A stretch of 64,000 bases of DNA. Source: Pterois miles (taxonomy: Eukaryota; Chordata; Actinopteri; Perciformes; Scorpaenidae). The stretch spans positions 34,004,001-34,068,000 of the forward strand of contig CAMQGK010000052.1 of NCBI GenBank assembly GCA_947000775.1, in the 5' to 3' direction. Both the position numbers and the translations under genes were made by a program. The notes below the pieces were generated by a model. It worked only from the letters and a program-made list of their open reading frames with translations, did not search any database and had not been told where the DNA came from. Below, piece by piece: positions 35,573-48,365 of the stretch; the stretch's first letter is position 1; every line of letters begins with the position of its first letter.

Positions 35573-36679
35573 GAATGTTGTTCATTTATATTCTACTTTA
35601 TCTAATACATCAATGGGAAAGATTGTGTATGAATGAGACTGTGGCTCATTCTGTTTATATTTAATCCGCTCAGCCATTATTCTGATGGTTTAAGCACTGT
35701 GTTGTCTACAAGGCAGATATAAAGCAACAAGGCAAAGGAAACATCCACTACAGATGTCTCTAACAAGACTTATGTGGGAAAAGGCTGAATGGGATAAGGG
35801 TATTGATTTTTATCTACTTCAGTGAAGCTATAACAGCCCACAGGGAGCACTCAAACACAGAACACAAACACACATATTTGTTCCTTCTCATTTTTTCCTC
35901 ATGTTTCCTTTGTTCCATTTGTCTTTTGCTATTAAAAGTTTACAAAAAACAGAATATGAATGTTTGCAGCCAGTTTCCAGCAGTGTAAAATTGGTTCTGT
36001 TTTATATTAGACGCTAAAATAAGACCTATGATAGCGCTGCCTGATGCGAGTCTGGTCCTCAGTAAATACATGACACGGAGTAATGGCACATTAATGTCAT
36101 GTGGGAGTTAAACAAGTTCTCTGCCTCACAACAACATTCAAGTCCATGATGGCTCCAATATATAGAACTTCACAATAGCACTAAAACAATGTAAGCGTCT
36201 GAAAAGGCAAAGATCAACATCAACCCAATATTATCAGGTGTTCATGATTCATGATTCCCTCACCAGCCTTCTGTACAGCCATAGTACTGAGGTATAGAGA
36301 TATAGAGCAAGAGCTGCACAAAGAGCAAAAAGTTGTCAAAGTCATCTAGAAGCAAGGGAACCTGTTGTGACAAGACTGATTTAAAACCATCATAAGTCCA
36401 TCTATCCATCTTTTTTTATTTTCTTTTTTTCCAGATCTGATGCCCCTACTTGCAGGACAAGAGAATTTCTCACTGCCCTCTAAATCGTCACAAATTACCA
36501 CTATAAAAACAAAAAAAAAAAAAAAAAGAGGACTTACTATGCTCATTTTCATTTTCAGGTGTGTACCTGTATTTTGGGTTTCTAATAGAACATGTTTATA
36601 TGCTGCTTTAATGTCCAAAAAATCCTAACTACATTTTGACCCTCCGTCTGAAATGCTCTGTTTGAGCCATAATAGGTCC

Positions 36680-36905
36680 CCTTTAACATGACACAAGTTT
36701 TTATCCAAAGCACTTTACAATGTGTCTCTTATTCACACATGCTCACACACTGGTGACAGTGAGCCCCATGCAAGGAGACCTGACCATCAGGAGCAATATG
36801 GGGTTCAGTGTCAAGCACAAAGAATACACTCCCCAAACATGTGGAGCAGAGGAGCCGGGGATCCAACAGCAAACCCTGCAATTAGTGGATGGCCTGCTCT
36901 TCCTC
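36680..36905 (+). repeat. Dispersed teleost repeat
   Basis: Landmarks: CCAAAGCACTTTACAATGTG, TTCACACATGCTCACACACT, CCATGCAAGGAGACCTGACC, ATCAGGAGCAATATGGGGTT, CAGTGTC, CATGTGGAGCAGAGGAGCCG, TTAGTGGATGGCCTGCTCTT. These occur in this order in a repeat widely seen across fish. The two overlapping open frames here are by-products of it. Confidence 0.75.
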
Positions 36906-38434
36906 GTCCAGACTAACTGAATAACGGACTGACTGCTTTATGTGACTTCCTGCATCTGCAGTCTCTGTTGCTCTAACGTCAGCCAGAGCTGACAAATATC
37001 TGACATGTTTGACAGCCAACCAAGATGATCCTACGCTACACATTATGTCTAAAAACCATGAACAGAACCAAATTTAACAACTCTCCACAGTCAAAAGTAA
37101 TATCAAGTCCACATATTTTCACTTCCTTTTGTAGTCGACAACTTTGGAGTCTAGAACCACAATTTCAACAAGACAAATAGAGCATTTAGCATGAAACACT
37201 GTTCCAATACAACTCAGAGATGGAGATATATAAAATAATTAGCCTGTATGGTGTTGAAATCAGGAGGGATATTAAAGGCAATCTATGCTAAACATTCTCT
37301 CAGGGTGATATCAAATGCAATCTGTTCTGCATCACAAAGTGCCTGAGAGTTAGTTTACAACAGTAATACATTACATCTTTACAAAATATGACAGTACCAC
37401 AGTGACATTATTATTAGGGATAAATGACTGAGGACTCTCATACTGTCCAAATCCAATAAAAACAATGTGCAAGTGTAAAACAAACAAACCCATAGTATTA
37501 CTGACAGTGAGGGATGTTTCCACAAACCCTTTTCAAAAGAAAAAAAGGAGCACAACAAACTTGTTGCATCTAAATTGAGCCATTAATCATAATTTTGTGG
37601 CTGTCTTTTTATTCTTAGTATTCAGTGTACTAAAACATCAGCCAATCCTTGCCTTAATTAATAGTGCAAATAGCCAGTGGCAAGCTTACAGTTGTTGCTC
37701 CCCATGGCACATACAGACCAGATGCTGAAGGGCAGTAACCTCAATTTAAAAAAAAAAACACAAAAAAAAACAAACTGAAACAGTTGGTTATCAGAGGAAA
37801 ATCAGAAATGCCATTTCTAAATGCAGAACATCAAACAGCAGCAGATCACTCTGTTTATGATCATGAGCAGCAAACAAGACTTACACATCCCCTTGCCATT
37901 CTATGCCTCTGGAAGGGTTAGGGTTACCTATCTCTCTCGAAGGGCTGCTGGAAATCTCAAAATAAGATGAAATTCATCTCAGATAAACTAACCCATAAAC
38001 TAAATAAATCAATACATTCTTAAACTGTGTCGACTGATTGGACGTATACCATGCTTTAGTACCACTGGCTGCCCCTGGCCACTGGCTGGCTTTGCCTTCA
38101 GTATTCAGCTCGGCGCTCTCCGTGGTGCTGAACCAAAGAAGCGTGGAAAGTGCCAAAGCGCTCTCCATGGTCCTGACGCCGCACCGGAGATACAGTCGGC
38201 GACTTGACTTCCTAGACATGCTCTACCGGTCCCGTCTCAGCTGATTTCTGTTCGGACTACTGTCACTGAAGTCGCCTTCATGAGTGTGTTCGTTGTTTCA
38301 CATTGTTCTGAGCAGAGCAGAAAACGAGGAGACAAACAAAAATAACTGTGTTTTCTCAAGACCCCCTGAAGTTCTCATGACCCCAGTTTGAGGAACAATA
38401 TACGACGTCTGTTATAACAGACACGTTCTCTAAC

Positions 38435-38593
38435 CTGTATCCGGAGGTTGCCGCCCGGTCCGTCCACCGTGCCGGGCGAGTTGTCGAACACTCGGTCCCG
38501 GTACAAAGACCACAGCCCGACGTTGGGGAGGAAAAGAAGAGCCGCTACGAGCAGCCCGGCGAACTGCAGCAGCCTTTTCTCCTTCCGCCTCAT
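38435..38593 (-). CDS. galnt10: galnt10 coding exon 1: cytoplasmic tail, signal anchor and start of stem
   Basis: First coding exon of polypeptide GalNAc-transferase 10, the type II Golgi enzyme that transfers GalNAc from UDP-GalNAc to Ser/Thr and so starts or extends mucin-type O-glycosylation (family GT27). The ATG at 38593-38591 has a purine at -3 and opens 53 codons. The protein starts MRRKEKRLLQ, identical over these ten residues to my recollection of human GALNT10. Next comes a hydrophobic signal anchor at about residues 11-28 (FAGLLVAALLFLPNVGLW) and a Gly/Pro-rich stem. The basic tail before the anchor fits a cytoplasmic N terminus. The exon ends in phase 0 at CAG|GTTAGA. Open reading continues past the donor to 38375, but that extension is intron: exon 2 joins in frame and restores the family match. 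The transcription start was not located. Confidence 0.93.
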
Positions 38594-38780
38594 CTCTCCT
38601 GGAGAAAGCGTGTGAAGCAGCGGCGGTGGAAACTAGCGAGTCCCGACCTCTTCCGAGCGGAGACAACTTTCACTCTGACTAACTGGACGGACTGCGTTCA
38701 AGCTACTTCAAATACCCCTACGGATGCGACGTCCTGCCCGGACTTTCACAATAAAACACCACGTTGCTCTGATTTTTCTC
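38594..38780 (-). promoter_or_regulatory. galnt10: galnt10 5'UTR and likely promoter-proximal region
   Basis: The bases just upstream of the galnt10 ATG are richer in GC and CpG than the surrounding intron and intergenic DNA, as expected at a vertebrate housekeeping-type promoter. A GACGTC core (CRE-like) lies at 38728-38733. I saw no clear TATA box. The exact start site and UTR length cannot be set from sequence alone. Beyond about 38780 the sequence turns abruptly AT-rich. Confidence 0.45.
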
Positions 38781-41554
38781 AAGTGCACCTCAAAAAATAA
38801 AAAAATAAATACATAAATACATAAATGAAATAAAATAAAAATAGAGACTCGTTATGTTCACTGCAAAAACAGTGCCTGTGGTAAATGGAAAATAACAGGA
38901 AAATGATGTTTTTTTGAGGTTACAAACTCCAGTTTCACCGTTAAAGAGGCAATGAGGATTCCCAACATGCTCATGAAATTACATACATTCAGAATGTTCC
39001 CAATAGTTAGTTTCTGGTTGTTGCATTCACACAGTCACATTAAAGTTAATCCCACATTCTGAAATCAAATGAGTCTTAGTAATTTAGTAGTTTATTGTTT
39101 GTATGCAAAGCAAACAATCCACCTGTGTTCATCATTCAATAAGAAGCAGACAGTGTAGGCCAAGTGAAACGTAAAGAAAGAAAATAACTAAAATGTCCCG
39201 AAATAATAAATTATTCAAACATTAAGAAATAATTAAAAAGCAAGAATATTCAGTAAAAGGAACAGTAAACATATACAGTAAAGTAAAAAAAAAAAAAAAA
39301 AAAGATTATATGTTACTACCATACAACTATATCAATATAAAAACAAAAATAGCACAAATCTGATCAGATTTGCCTACAGGCAAAAAGGTGCACATGGATA
39401 CTGACTGTGTGCACAGGTATAATCTACAAACTACAAAGTGCCTCTTTAAACTGATAGCAGTAGCTAAATGCTGGTGCCAGAACCATCTACCTAATTATGC
39501 AGCGTGAGCACACTCCTGTTCACTGTGTGTAATTACACTGTGGAAAGTTTCTGCGTTGCAGTTTGGAAGGAGCCTTACTATTAGTTCAGGTTCTGCACGC
39601 CTCTGAAACTGAGATTTCATTATACATACAGTATTTTGTTTTATCTTTGTTTTATCAAGTCATCATTTATACTATTTTTTTTCGTTTATATGCATTTTAT
39701 AGATAGACTTAGCATTAAACACTACTACTATTATTTATTTTGATATATGTTGTTCTGCAGACCTATTTCTCGTTCCCTCCTGCTGGTGTGACCAAATTGA
39801 TGCTTTTATTATGAAGGCCAAATTACGTAACTTCCTGTGGTTTTCTTAGTGTTTCTATCACACTTGATGCATTTCATCATTTCGAAAGAAGACTGAGGGA
39901 TAACCACTGGTTCATTGACAGACTCTTATGTCTTTGTTCTCTGAATTTAGTGCTTAAACTGAAACTGTCACACATCCTGCTGTGTTGGCAAAATACAAAC
40001 ATGTTGAGGTATCAGGTAAATAAACGATGCAAAATATGAACAGTATGTTTGAACAACATGAGTTTTCCTATTCACCACCACTAAAGCAGCTTTATACACA
40101 AGACAGAACAAAAAGAGAGAAATGAAAGACAATATGAGTTTTCAGGTGTCTGACCTGAGGCGGTACTCAACAATCATCATAATCATATACACTAATCATC
40201 TCAACAGAACAGACGTTCATACACAATATCCTTCATTCTGGCCCATTAATTCCAGAAAAACCTTCAGGATTATTGATGACGTTCGTCCAAAGCATGGTGT
40301 CGTATCATACCATTTAGTCAATGATTTACATTCATTTCTGAAGGTCCATCTTTGTGAACATCATGTCTGCATTTAATCCTTGTCAAAGCTACATTATTGT
40401 AGCTGTACAGACATTTCCAATTATTTACAACTGTAAGCAAAGATGTACATGTAATGTAAGTTTTAGAGCCTTAAAATTAGAGGTTTTTGTGATAGTTAAC
40501 TAAACATGAACTAGTTTCAGTTTAGAAATAAATCAAAAACACTAATCATAATGGCACATCTAAAATAAACTGCTTATGTCTGTAGATGATTAAGAGCTGA
40601 TTTTTTTTTTTTCTCTTTTGTTGACCTTGCATAGTTCAACATTGCATAATCAATTTTGCAGTGACGTATACAAGTCATAGGTGCAACAGTTTAAACATCT
40701 AACCACACCCAACAGATATGGAAACTTTCAACCAGAGAGGGCAGTAAAACACTACTTCCCAGTCTGGTGTTAAATTACTTTTTAAAGGGAAACTAAAACA
40801 GACACAGGAGTAGACAGCACTGGCAGTTTTTTTGTGTAATTTCAGTGCTGCTGCTTTCCAGTATGTGTCTTTGTCCACATCCCACAGTGCTGTTGCATTC
40901 ACTCCTTCCTTTTGTGTCCTAATAGAAAGTATAATTGATATATAGAGAGAGTATACAGAGTAGAGTATAATAGATAATAAGCATATCTCTACACCCTCTC
41001 AGATAACTGTTCATGCTTCCATGTGGAGAATTTTGTCTCAACTCTCCTCCACTGCTTCCTTTCACATTCTTTCATACACTTGCAGACAGAGTCAGTCAAT
41101 AAAATTAATTAATTATACTGCAAAACGCATTGTCACTGTGGTACTCATTTCTTACTTGACACCAGTCATTCTTGACTCTAAACTCCAAATCTTTTGCAAG
41201 TCCTTATTTCAGCTGAAAACTGTGCAGAAAGCGTAACAGGTGTCAGCTAAACAGAGAGAACCTTCTTTCACCAAATGACTTGTACAAACAGCAGCAAGTG
41301 TAAATCAAAAACTAAACACCTGCATATGTGGTTATTAGGGTCATCAGCAAAGATGCACATGCCCGCTTATTAGATTTTTGGATAGGACTTTGTAAAGGAT
41401 AATTACATTTCATTTTATGTGTTTGGAAGACTGCAAATGGTGACTGATGAATGAGAATGGAAATGAAATTTGTTGTGGGAAAATCTTAAAGAATAGCATT
41501 CACAAGTTACACAGATTCGGTATCTTGTGTATTGCTTCCAGCGGGCAACCTCCA

Positions 41555-42095
41555 GGTCTGAAAAGTGAGGCCATTGCTAAAGTGCCTTAAACTTGCATTC
41601 TTTCTAATAGCCAGCAGGGGGCGACTCGTCTCGTTGCTAAAAGAAGTCTGATTATATAGAAGTCTTTGAGAAAATGAACCCTACTACTCATCTCATTATC
41701 ACTTCAGTAAACATTGTAAACATTAGTTTATGGTCTCAATCGCTAGTTCAATTCAGCATAATGTTCATTTAGTAAAGTATAGTCCCATTTAGAGTCAAAT
41801 AGACCATGAAGCGGAGTATGCTTTAGGGTGGCTACATTGTGACTGACAGGTCAAGAGTTGTCTGTGTTGTTGTTTTACAACCTTAATTCAAACATTTTGG
41901 TTGCCAAGAATATCTCATTCAGTATTCAGTTGAACTTAGCTCCAACCTTTCTAATCACTTCTGGCGATGGCCAAAACCAAAGATGGCGAAGGCCAAAAAT
42001 GATGAACTTGAGACTTCAAAATGGTAGTCCACTAACCAATGGCAATGTCACAATGACTACATCCACTTCTTATAGACAGTCTATGATTGCTTCAA
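41555..42095. repeat. Dispersed teleost repeat (MITE-like)
   Basis: Landmarks in order: GAGGCCATTGCTAAAGTGCC, AGCCAGCAGGGGGCGACTCG, AAGAAGTCTGATTATATAGA, AAACATTGTAAACATTAGTT, GAGTCAAATAGACCATGAAG, CATTGTGACTGACAGGTC, CACTTCTGGCGATGGCCAAA and GACAGTCTATGATTG. I recognise this arrangement from several teleost genomes. The class was not determined and there is no intact frame. Confidence 0.75.
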
Positions 42096-45000
42096 ATATG
42101 GAGGCCACTCTTTTGATGCATTTCTACACAAAGTGAACATAAATACTGTGAGATTATGAATCAGTTCTTTTATAACCAGCAACCAAAATGCATTACAGCC
42201 ACCTACTAGACTACAGTATGTAGTGCTGGTTCGCTCATCATAAACAAACACATTTCTAAATGAGCTTCTGCTGTTTATTGAATTATTTCACAATGTGTTA
42301 AGCCTCAATTTTTTTCATAAAGTCTCTTAGTGCTTAATGTGGACTGTTCTGGAGTTTCATTCTAAAAAAGCTTTACATTCATTCACGTTCATACACATTA
42401 TCACATAGCCTTTTTGTCTGTATTTTCATTGTTCCTCTTCAGAGTCTTGAGGAAAGATTTCTGTTTATTTGGCCTATAGGAGCAGATTTCACAGCTCACT
42501 TCATTGAGACAGAGTGATGCTTCAGTAATTGCTTATTAGGGAAGTCAAGTCACAGCCCTTTCTGAATGAGCTCTGCTAATGGCTTCCAGCACAGAAGAGT
42601 CAGTGATCTGCCATCAGAGGACATTAATACTGGCATTTCCTCTGCTTTGATGCTCTTGAGAATACCTGTGTTTTTTTTTTTTTTTTTTTTTTCCTTCAAC
42701 CTTTTTGAAATCCACACTGAGCCTGTGACATGAGCAGGAGGAGTTATAAAGCGTAAATCCCCACCACATTCAGAGGTTGCAAGGTTCATCCATAATTCAT
42801 GCTGGAAGACGCTGAACAGATTGAATTGTCACAACTCAAGCTGGTACAGATGGAGAGAGAACGAGAGAGGAATGAGCCATTCTCCCTCTGAGTGTCCAGA
42901 GCAGGAATAGAAAGAGCAGGATTAGCAGGGGGAGAGACTCCAACACATCCTGGGTTCAAGTCCACTCTGTTAAACAATGTGTCTAATCTTCAGTTAACCC
43001 ACACTCATTCTTTCTGCTCTGTATATGCATGCCTGTCAAATACGAGGGTTAGAAGTAATTAGGGGGATGCTTGACTGGTTTAGAAATGACGATTTTTCAT
43101 TGTGCGTGTCAGAGGTTACAGGAAAGAGGCAAATTGGCTGCCACTTGAAACAATAATGAATCATGGGACAGTTTGAGGTCAAGAAGAGGAGGTCAGCATT
43201 TCCACTGTGCTATCAGTGACTGTCAGACTATGCAGCAAAGTGGGTGAGAATTACGTTTACAAAATGTCATTTATATCAATTGAAAAGCAGCAAAAATGAT
43301 CTAAGTGAGCAAAACCCAATGACGCTTTAGGCACGATGACCATGTAGTGTAATTTCTAGCACTCATTTGGCTGAGAGGCTTTGGTTGAAGGACAGTCATG
43401 TGTGTGAGTGTAAAAGAAGACATATGTTGATAGGACGTTATGCATGTAACAAATGGCTATTGACACGTCGTCCCCGGTCCAGATTGGCCTTGACGAAGGT
43501 CTGCGCTGTCCAAGAGCCCTGCTAGTTTTATCATGTAGAGTACAAGCCCTCGTAGCTCCTTTAATGTGCTAAATGCAACATTAGAAACATATCTATTGTC
43601 TCTGCACGCTCAACATGGTGATGGCTGAGCTGGTGGCTCGCAGCAAACGGTGCTTTCACTGCAAACAATGGCAACTGTGCTCACAGAGCTAACAGTGTTC
43701 ACTTGGGGGGATCAGACAGTGGACGCTACACAATGACAGCCAGGACAGCGTCACTAGCTTTAACCACCATATGAGAGCAGAGCAGAGCAGCAGGTGTGAG
43801 CTAGCCATTATAGCACGCTCACATGCACTAAAAGCATGTGCAGTTGACCAGCTACTGTGAAACTCTCGCTTCAGTCTGTGCTCAGGGAGACATTTCTCCA
43901 CTTTACATACTGTATATTTACATTGTTTGCTTCTATATTAGTTATCTACATATCATGTGGAGGCGATCAAAAGAAAAGTGATTGGTTGTCTCCAAGCTAC
44001 TGGTCATGTGTGCCAGCGGACATTCACATAAAGTTAAACTTTTATCAACTTCCCCACATCACAAAGCTGGATGACACTGTTGTCTCAGAGTAGTGGTGGG
44101 TGGCACCAGCATGTTTTGACAGATCAGTTTACAATCATTGGCATCATGTTACATCTTGATTTTTTGAGTTTGAATAAGAGAATTGGCTTTTTAGGCTTAT
44201 GGGATTTATCATAAAATAATGAGTGTAAAAATGGATTCAATATATGATACAACTGGAAACCGGATTTTAGTTTACAGTGTACTGAAATTGCTTTTACAAA
44301 TGCGTCTCTGTTGTCTTTGTAATGCTCATTGTGTCCAATATTTATATTTTTTTGTAGTCTATATATCCCATCAGACTACAAGGACACTGGCATGTGTGGG
44401 TGATCTAGTGTCAGGGAAAAACTGATGTTTTGTATTTGGGCTCACGTCATCACAAACACATTTTTCTGCAAAAACTGTGTGTGTGAGATCATTGTAACAC
44501 TTAATGGAATATTACCCTTAGCCTGTGCCATGCACATAGCACATTTCATCTTAACAGGACAACATGTTTATTACTGAGTTGAACTGTGATTAGCTGAGCA
44601 TTACTGTTGGCACAGGTTTCCTGGATCAAACCAGATAATGTGGGCAATTATTTCTTTAGCTTTTGGTAAAGCTAGCTCACCTTTCCGTAAGTGAGCAACT
44701 GAAATGCTCCATGTGGAGAACTGAGCGAGATTCTGTCTGCCTTGAGGCATAAAATGACTGTGGAGATTTGATAAGGGTGTTGATCAATACCAATGACTCC
44801 AAAAACTACTTCTCCAGGTGATGAGTCATCTGCTTCCCAATTTCAGTGTTCAGTCTGCAAACCCTGTCCCATTGTCAAAATGAATCTGAGGTTGAACTGC
44901 ATCTAATCAAACAGGTAAAGGAGCCACACAATCTCCTTTCTACAACGAAGACCTGGGAAGAGGACAGACCACACATACATATACATAAGAGGATGCATGC

Positions 45001-45837
45001 ATCCTGACAACAATTAATACATCACGAGGCTCTGGAAAAAAAGGAAATTAAATTTAAAAAATTAATTCAGGGACTTTTGCTAGCTTGTGATGCTAGCTAC
45101 TTTCTTTGGAAAAGAGTCGGCAATGCTGGGCTGGGTTTAGATTGGGTCGTTTTTAAAACCTAGTGTAGTCTTACTCATCTAGCCATCATGCACCTAAAAA
45201 ACATAACATACGGTATATGGTTTTATATATGCAGCAGCACCATCTGAGTCAGCAGGATATGCTATAGATTTACATTTATAGATTTACAAATCTCCTGAAA
45301 TCTTGTGTACATCTCCCAGGATACCCTGTTATGTTTTCATGAATGCTGGTGATAAACACATGCAAGACAGAAGTGCATTTAATCATTAATATAGCCTGTT
45401 AAGCTGGAAAAACTTAACATAATGAAACTCCCACGCGGCCTATGCTTTGCTCTTTCTGTTGGTGATAAAATGCCTAGACGAACATGCAACATACACAATT
45501 TATGTGCGAAAGTGCCCTTTTCTTAATGTCATGAAAGGTCAAGAAGTGATAATTCACAAGACAAATTACAGTTGCACATGCAAAGAGCGAGAGAAATGAT
45601 ATGAGGCATGACTGGTGTGCTGAGTGGAAGAGTGGAACTGATTTGGTCCACGGTTACACTTTACTATTCTCATCTGATGCTTTCCTTATAATTGCTCAGC
45701 TCTTCTGGCAAAACCTGTAACAGAGCAATCTGTCATGTGGCACAGCAGAGTTTAGGAGGGAAGATCATCCCAAAGAGGAAGCTGTAATATCTCTACATGC
45801 TATAAACTGACTTAATGTGAAACTGGCTGTTCATTCA

Positions 45838-45975
45838 AACATGTTCTCATCTCAGTTTGTCATGTACTCACATTTTATCATTAACTTTTGGTCACATTAA
45901 CATGTGTATACCTTGAGTTTAACAAACACTTGCTTGGGTTTAGGCAACAAAACCTTGGACTATAGCTGAGTGTAA
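45838..45975 (+). repeat. R1 repeat fragment (5' part)
   Basis: ACATGTTCTCATCTCAGTTT resembles the start of the 51310 copy, followed by CTTGCTTGGGTTTAGGCAAC and AAAACCTTGGAC. Confidence 0.6.
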
Positions 45976-46058
45976 AAGCAAAAAAAAAAAAAAAACAAAA
46001 AAACAACAAATCAGTGGAACAAACTAATCTACAGGCTTTTAGTGTGAATCAAATCATT

Positions 46059-46530
46059 TTAAAGGACCAGTGTGTAACAAGATCTATTGGCAGAAATGGA
46101 ATATAATATTAATAAGTATTCCAATAGTTAATTCCGTAAGTTCTGTAGTGTATAATCACCTGAATATTGATGGGTTTTTGTTACCTTAGAATGAACCATT
46201 TACATCTACATTTGGAGTGGGTCCTCTTCACGGAGTCCACCATGTTTCATGTCCCAGTAGCCAGAGCAGACAAACCAAACCGTTAAATTTTCCTACTTGG
46301 ACTGGACTCTATAATATTACTCAGCCTCGCCGTCACTCTCTCTCTCGCTTCACCACTCACTTCCCATGTAAATACACCCTGACCACTCTCCTCTTACAAC
46401 AACTCTAGAGAGGGCCATTTGCATCTTCATGCCAGCAACAGAAACAATCCTACAAGTCTGGACATGAGACACGCTGCAATCTGCAGCCTCATCGCTAGAT
46501 GCCACCAGAACCTACACACTGTTCCTTTAA
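46059..46530 (+). mobile_element. R2 element, intact ends, TTAA-flanked
   Basis: The left end TTAAAGGACCAGTGTGTAAC and the right end CCTACACACTGTTCCTTTAA are inverted repeats of about 18 bases. Both are bounded by TTAA, the target of piggyBac-type transposases, so this is probably a non-autonomous piggyBac-like element of about 470 bp. It lacks a transposase. It is the best reference copy of R2. Confidence 0.75.
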
Positions 46531-47949
46531 TATTAGTGCAGACATGAAGAGAAAAAAGTTAATCAGTAATTCATCACTTTCATGCCCTCTATTTAGCATT
46601 TTTAGCCAATAAATTATTAAATTGTTAAATCACTTTACTAATCACTAATCACTCTTCAATGAGGGTTGTCAGTGGGCATTGTGTGAAATCACTAGACGAG
46701 ACCGACCGAGGAGAAATAGAGCTACGTTGTCATGCAACAACTCCTGTAATGCACTGAATGTCACACATTAAAACCATTTGCCACTTGAATTCATTCATTT
46801 ATTCATGAACTAAAAGTCTTCTAGCTTAACTTTATTACAAAAACGCCACCATCATTCTGTTTTGTGGTGTGTGCCAGGCAAATCAAATGTTTCCCATGCA
46901 AGGGTCTGTCTGTGTTGACAATAATGAAGCCTGCTCTCTTTGTGTATAAATTAATTATGCGACGGCATCAGTATTCCCTCAGACTCATGGTGTAACTGGC
47001 AGAGAAAGAAAGATTAGGCTCTAACATTCCCAGAGCTGTTCCTGGACCAGTGCCCTCTGTAAATCTTTCTCCTCTGGTCCCACTGTACTTTCTACATCCC
47101 TTCTATTACATTAACTCTGTATTTGTTTATGTACCCTGACAGCTTTGCTTGTAGTTTTGCTACCTTCCTTAGAAATATCACAAGCACTGCCAGGTGCTCA
47201 TATCATTCCCAAAGTAATTTCTGCCGTTTCCTAGAAGCTTGTCGAACAAAATCACAGTTGTGGGACAATAGAAAGGCCCCATCATTTCAGTTTACTGCTG
47301 TTGTGCCCATTTTCAGTCTTCAGTTGCCTCTTGTTGGTTTTTGTTGTTCTCCACTGTGTCAGTTCTGGCCCCCACACAGATCATAATGTGCCTCTCTCTC
47401 TCGCATTGATGTGAAATTGCTGACCTCAGGTTTCATTCGAAGACTTGTTTGATTGCATGTGTATGTTTCAGAAGTCCCTTTTTGCTCTTTGTTATGTTCT
47501 CTTTCTGCACACCAAAGGCTCAGCTTGTCTCGTGAGTTTTATACACAGGATTTGCAAGTTGTATTTCTCTGGTTTGAGTAGATGTTTCAAGAAAACAGTA
47601 TAGATCGAGAAAATAGCAATGCTCCTGTGTCCTGTGGAAAATGACTCTCTTCTGTACACACGGGACAAATCCGAACATATTAACGTGCTGAGGATCTCTT
47701 TCCCTCTCATCCTGCATCTACTCACCTACACTTTGTCTTGGAAATCTAAAAAATAATGAAAAACATTGGGGAAAAAGATGCATTGCATCATAAATCTTAC
47801 TGCCACTTGGAGAGGAACCCCAAAAGGAACCCATCCAGAGCGACACATCCAGATCACAAAACTTAGACTAAGCTGTCAAACGAGGCAATCTAGTTCTAAA
47901 ATGTTTTTAGAAGTTGATTTTGGTGGATTGTTTAGACAAAATAACTGAG

Positions 47950-48195
47950 TTTATGAGCCACCCTACAAAGGAAGTTCATTCCAACCACTTGTATTTGCAA
48001 TCTCATTATTTTGGTCACCCCACAAAAGGTCACAAATCGAGGTGACGGTCGAAACACAGATGGACTGGTAAATAGAGAGCTTTGTGATCTGGCTCAGTTC
48101 TCTCACTGCAACAATATGGGACAACATCCTCATAACTGCAGACGCTGCACCAAACCGCCTGTCTTACCCTCAAGATCCCAAAATACTTGAACTCA
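47950..48195 (-). pseudogene. Non-LTR retrotransposon (LINE) reverse transcriptase fragment
   Basis: Read on the minus strand, codons for KLSIYQSICVSTVT match the conserved KLSIYRS.YVPTLT stretch near the C terminus of reverse transcriptases in an abundant fish LINE. GCAGCGTCTGCAGTTATG upstream and GAGATTGCAAATACAAGTGG downstream fit its A-S-A-V-M and R-I-Q-A-A positions. Frames shift and stops are present, so it is a decayed piece of about 250 bp. The LINE clade was not determined. Confidence 0.75.
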
Positions 48196-48277
48196 ACTCA
48201 GATGGTGCAATCCATCAGATGCAGATTTTGTCTTTTTCTCAGGATAATGAATAAGGATCATACTGTAGTTGTCTTAT

Positions 48278-48365
48278 TACCTCCGCTAAGGCCATTATGT
48301 TTTCACCAGAGTTGGTTTGTTTGTCAGTTAGCAGGATTACTCCAAAAGTTTTTGGTGGATTTGAC
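48278..48365 (+). repeat. Dispersed teleost repeat fragment
   Basis: ACCTCCGCTAAGGCCATTAT, GTTTTCACCAGAGTTGGTTT and AGCAGGATTACTCCAAAAGT match the start of a common fish repeat (CCTCCGCCAAGGAGGTTATG type). Confidence 0.6.

Larger units (their letters stand above)
21291..38434 (-). other. galnt10: galnt10 intron 1
   Basis: About 17.1 kb between CAG|GTTAGA and TTTTGCAG. Large first introns are common in this gene family. Recognised contents: (AC)n at 21676, R1 copies at 22690, 24735 and 28710, hAT-like elements at 26750 and 27682, a second Tc1 fragment at 34325, a fold-back element with a nested R2 copy at 32720-33374, (TA)n tracts at 32568 and 35489, and a dispersed fish repeat at 36680-36905. 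I cannot name anything in 23000-24730, 25280-26740, 28880-32560, 35580-36670 or 36910-38430. A GC-richer stretch at about 38030-38240, just downstream of exon 1, has no recognised coding match. Confidence 0.85.

Noticed and set aside
36720..36920. Two overlapping open frames of 66 and 64 aa
   Set aside because: They fall inside a dispersed fish repeat and have no independent support.
37917..37926. TTAGGG telomere-like motif
   Set aside because: Only about one and a half units (GTTAGGGTTA); not a telomeric array.
43689..43901. 70-aa minus-strand open frame
   Set aside because: Surrounding sequence has the look of a dispersed repeat and the protein matches nothing I know.
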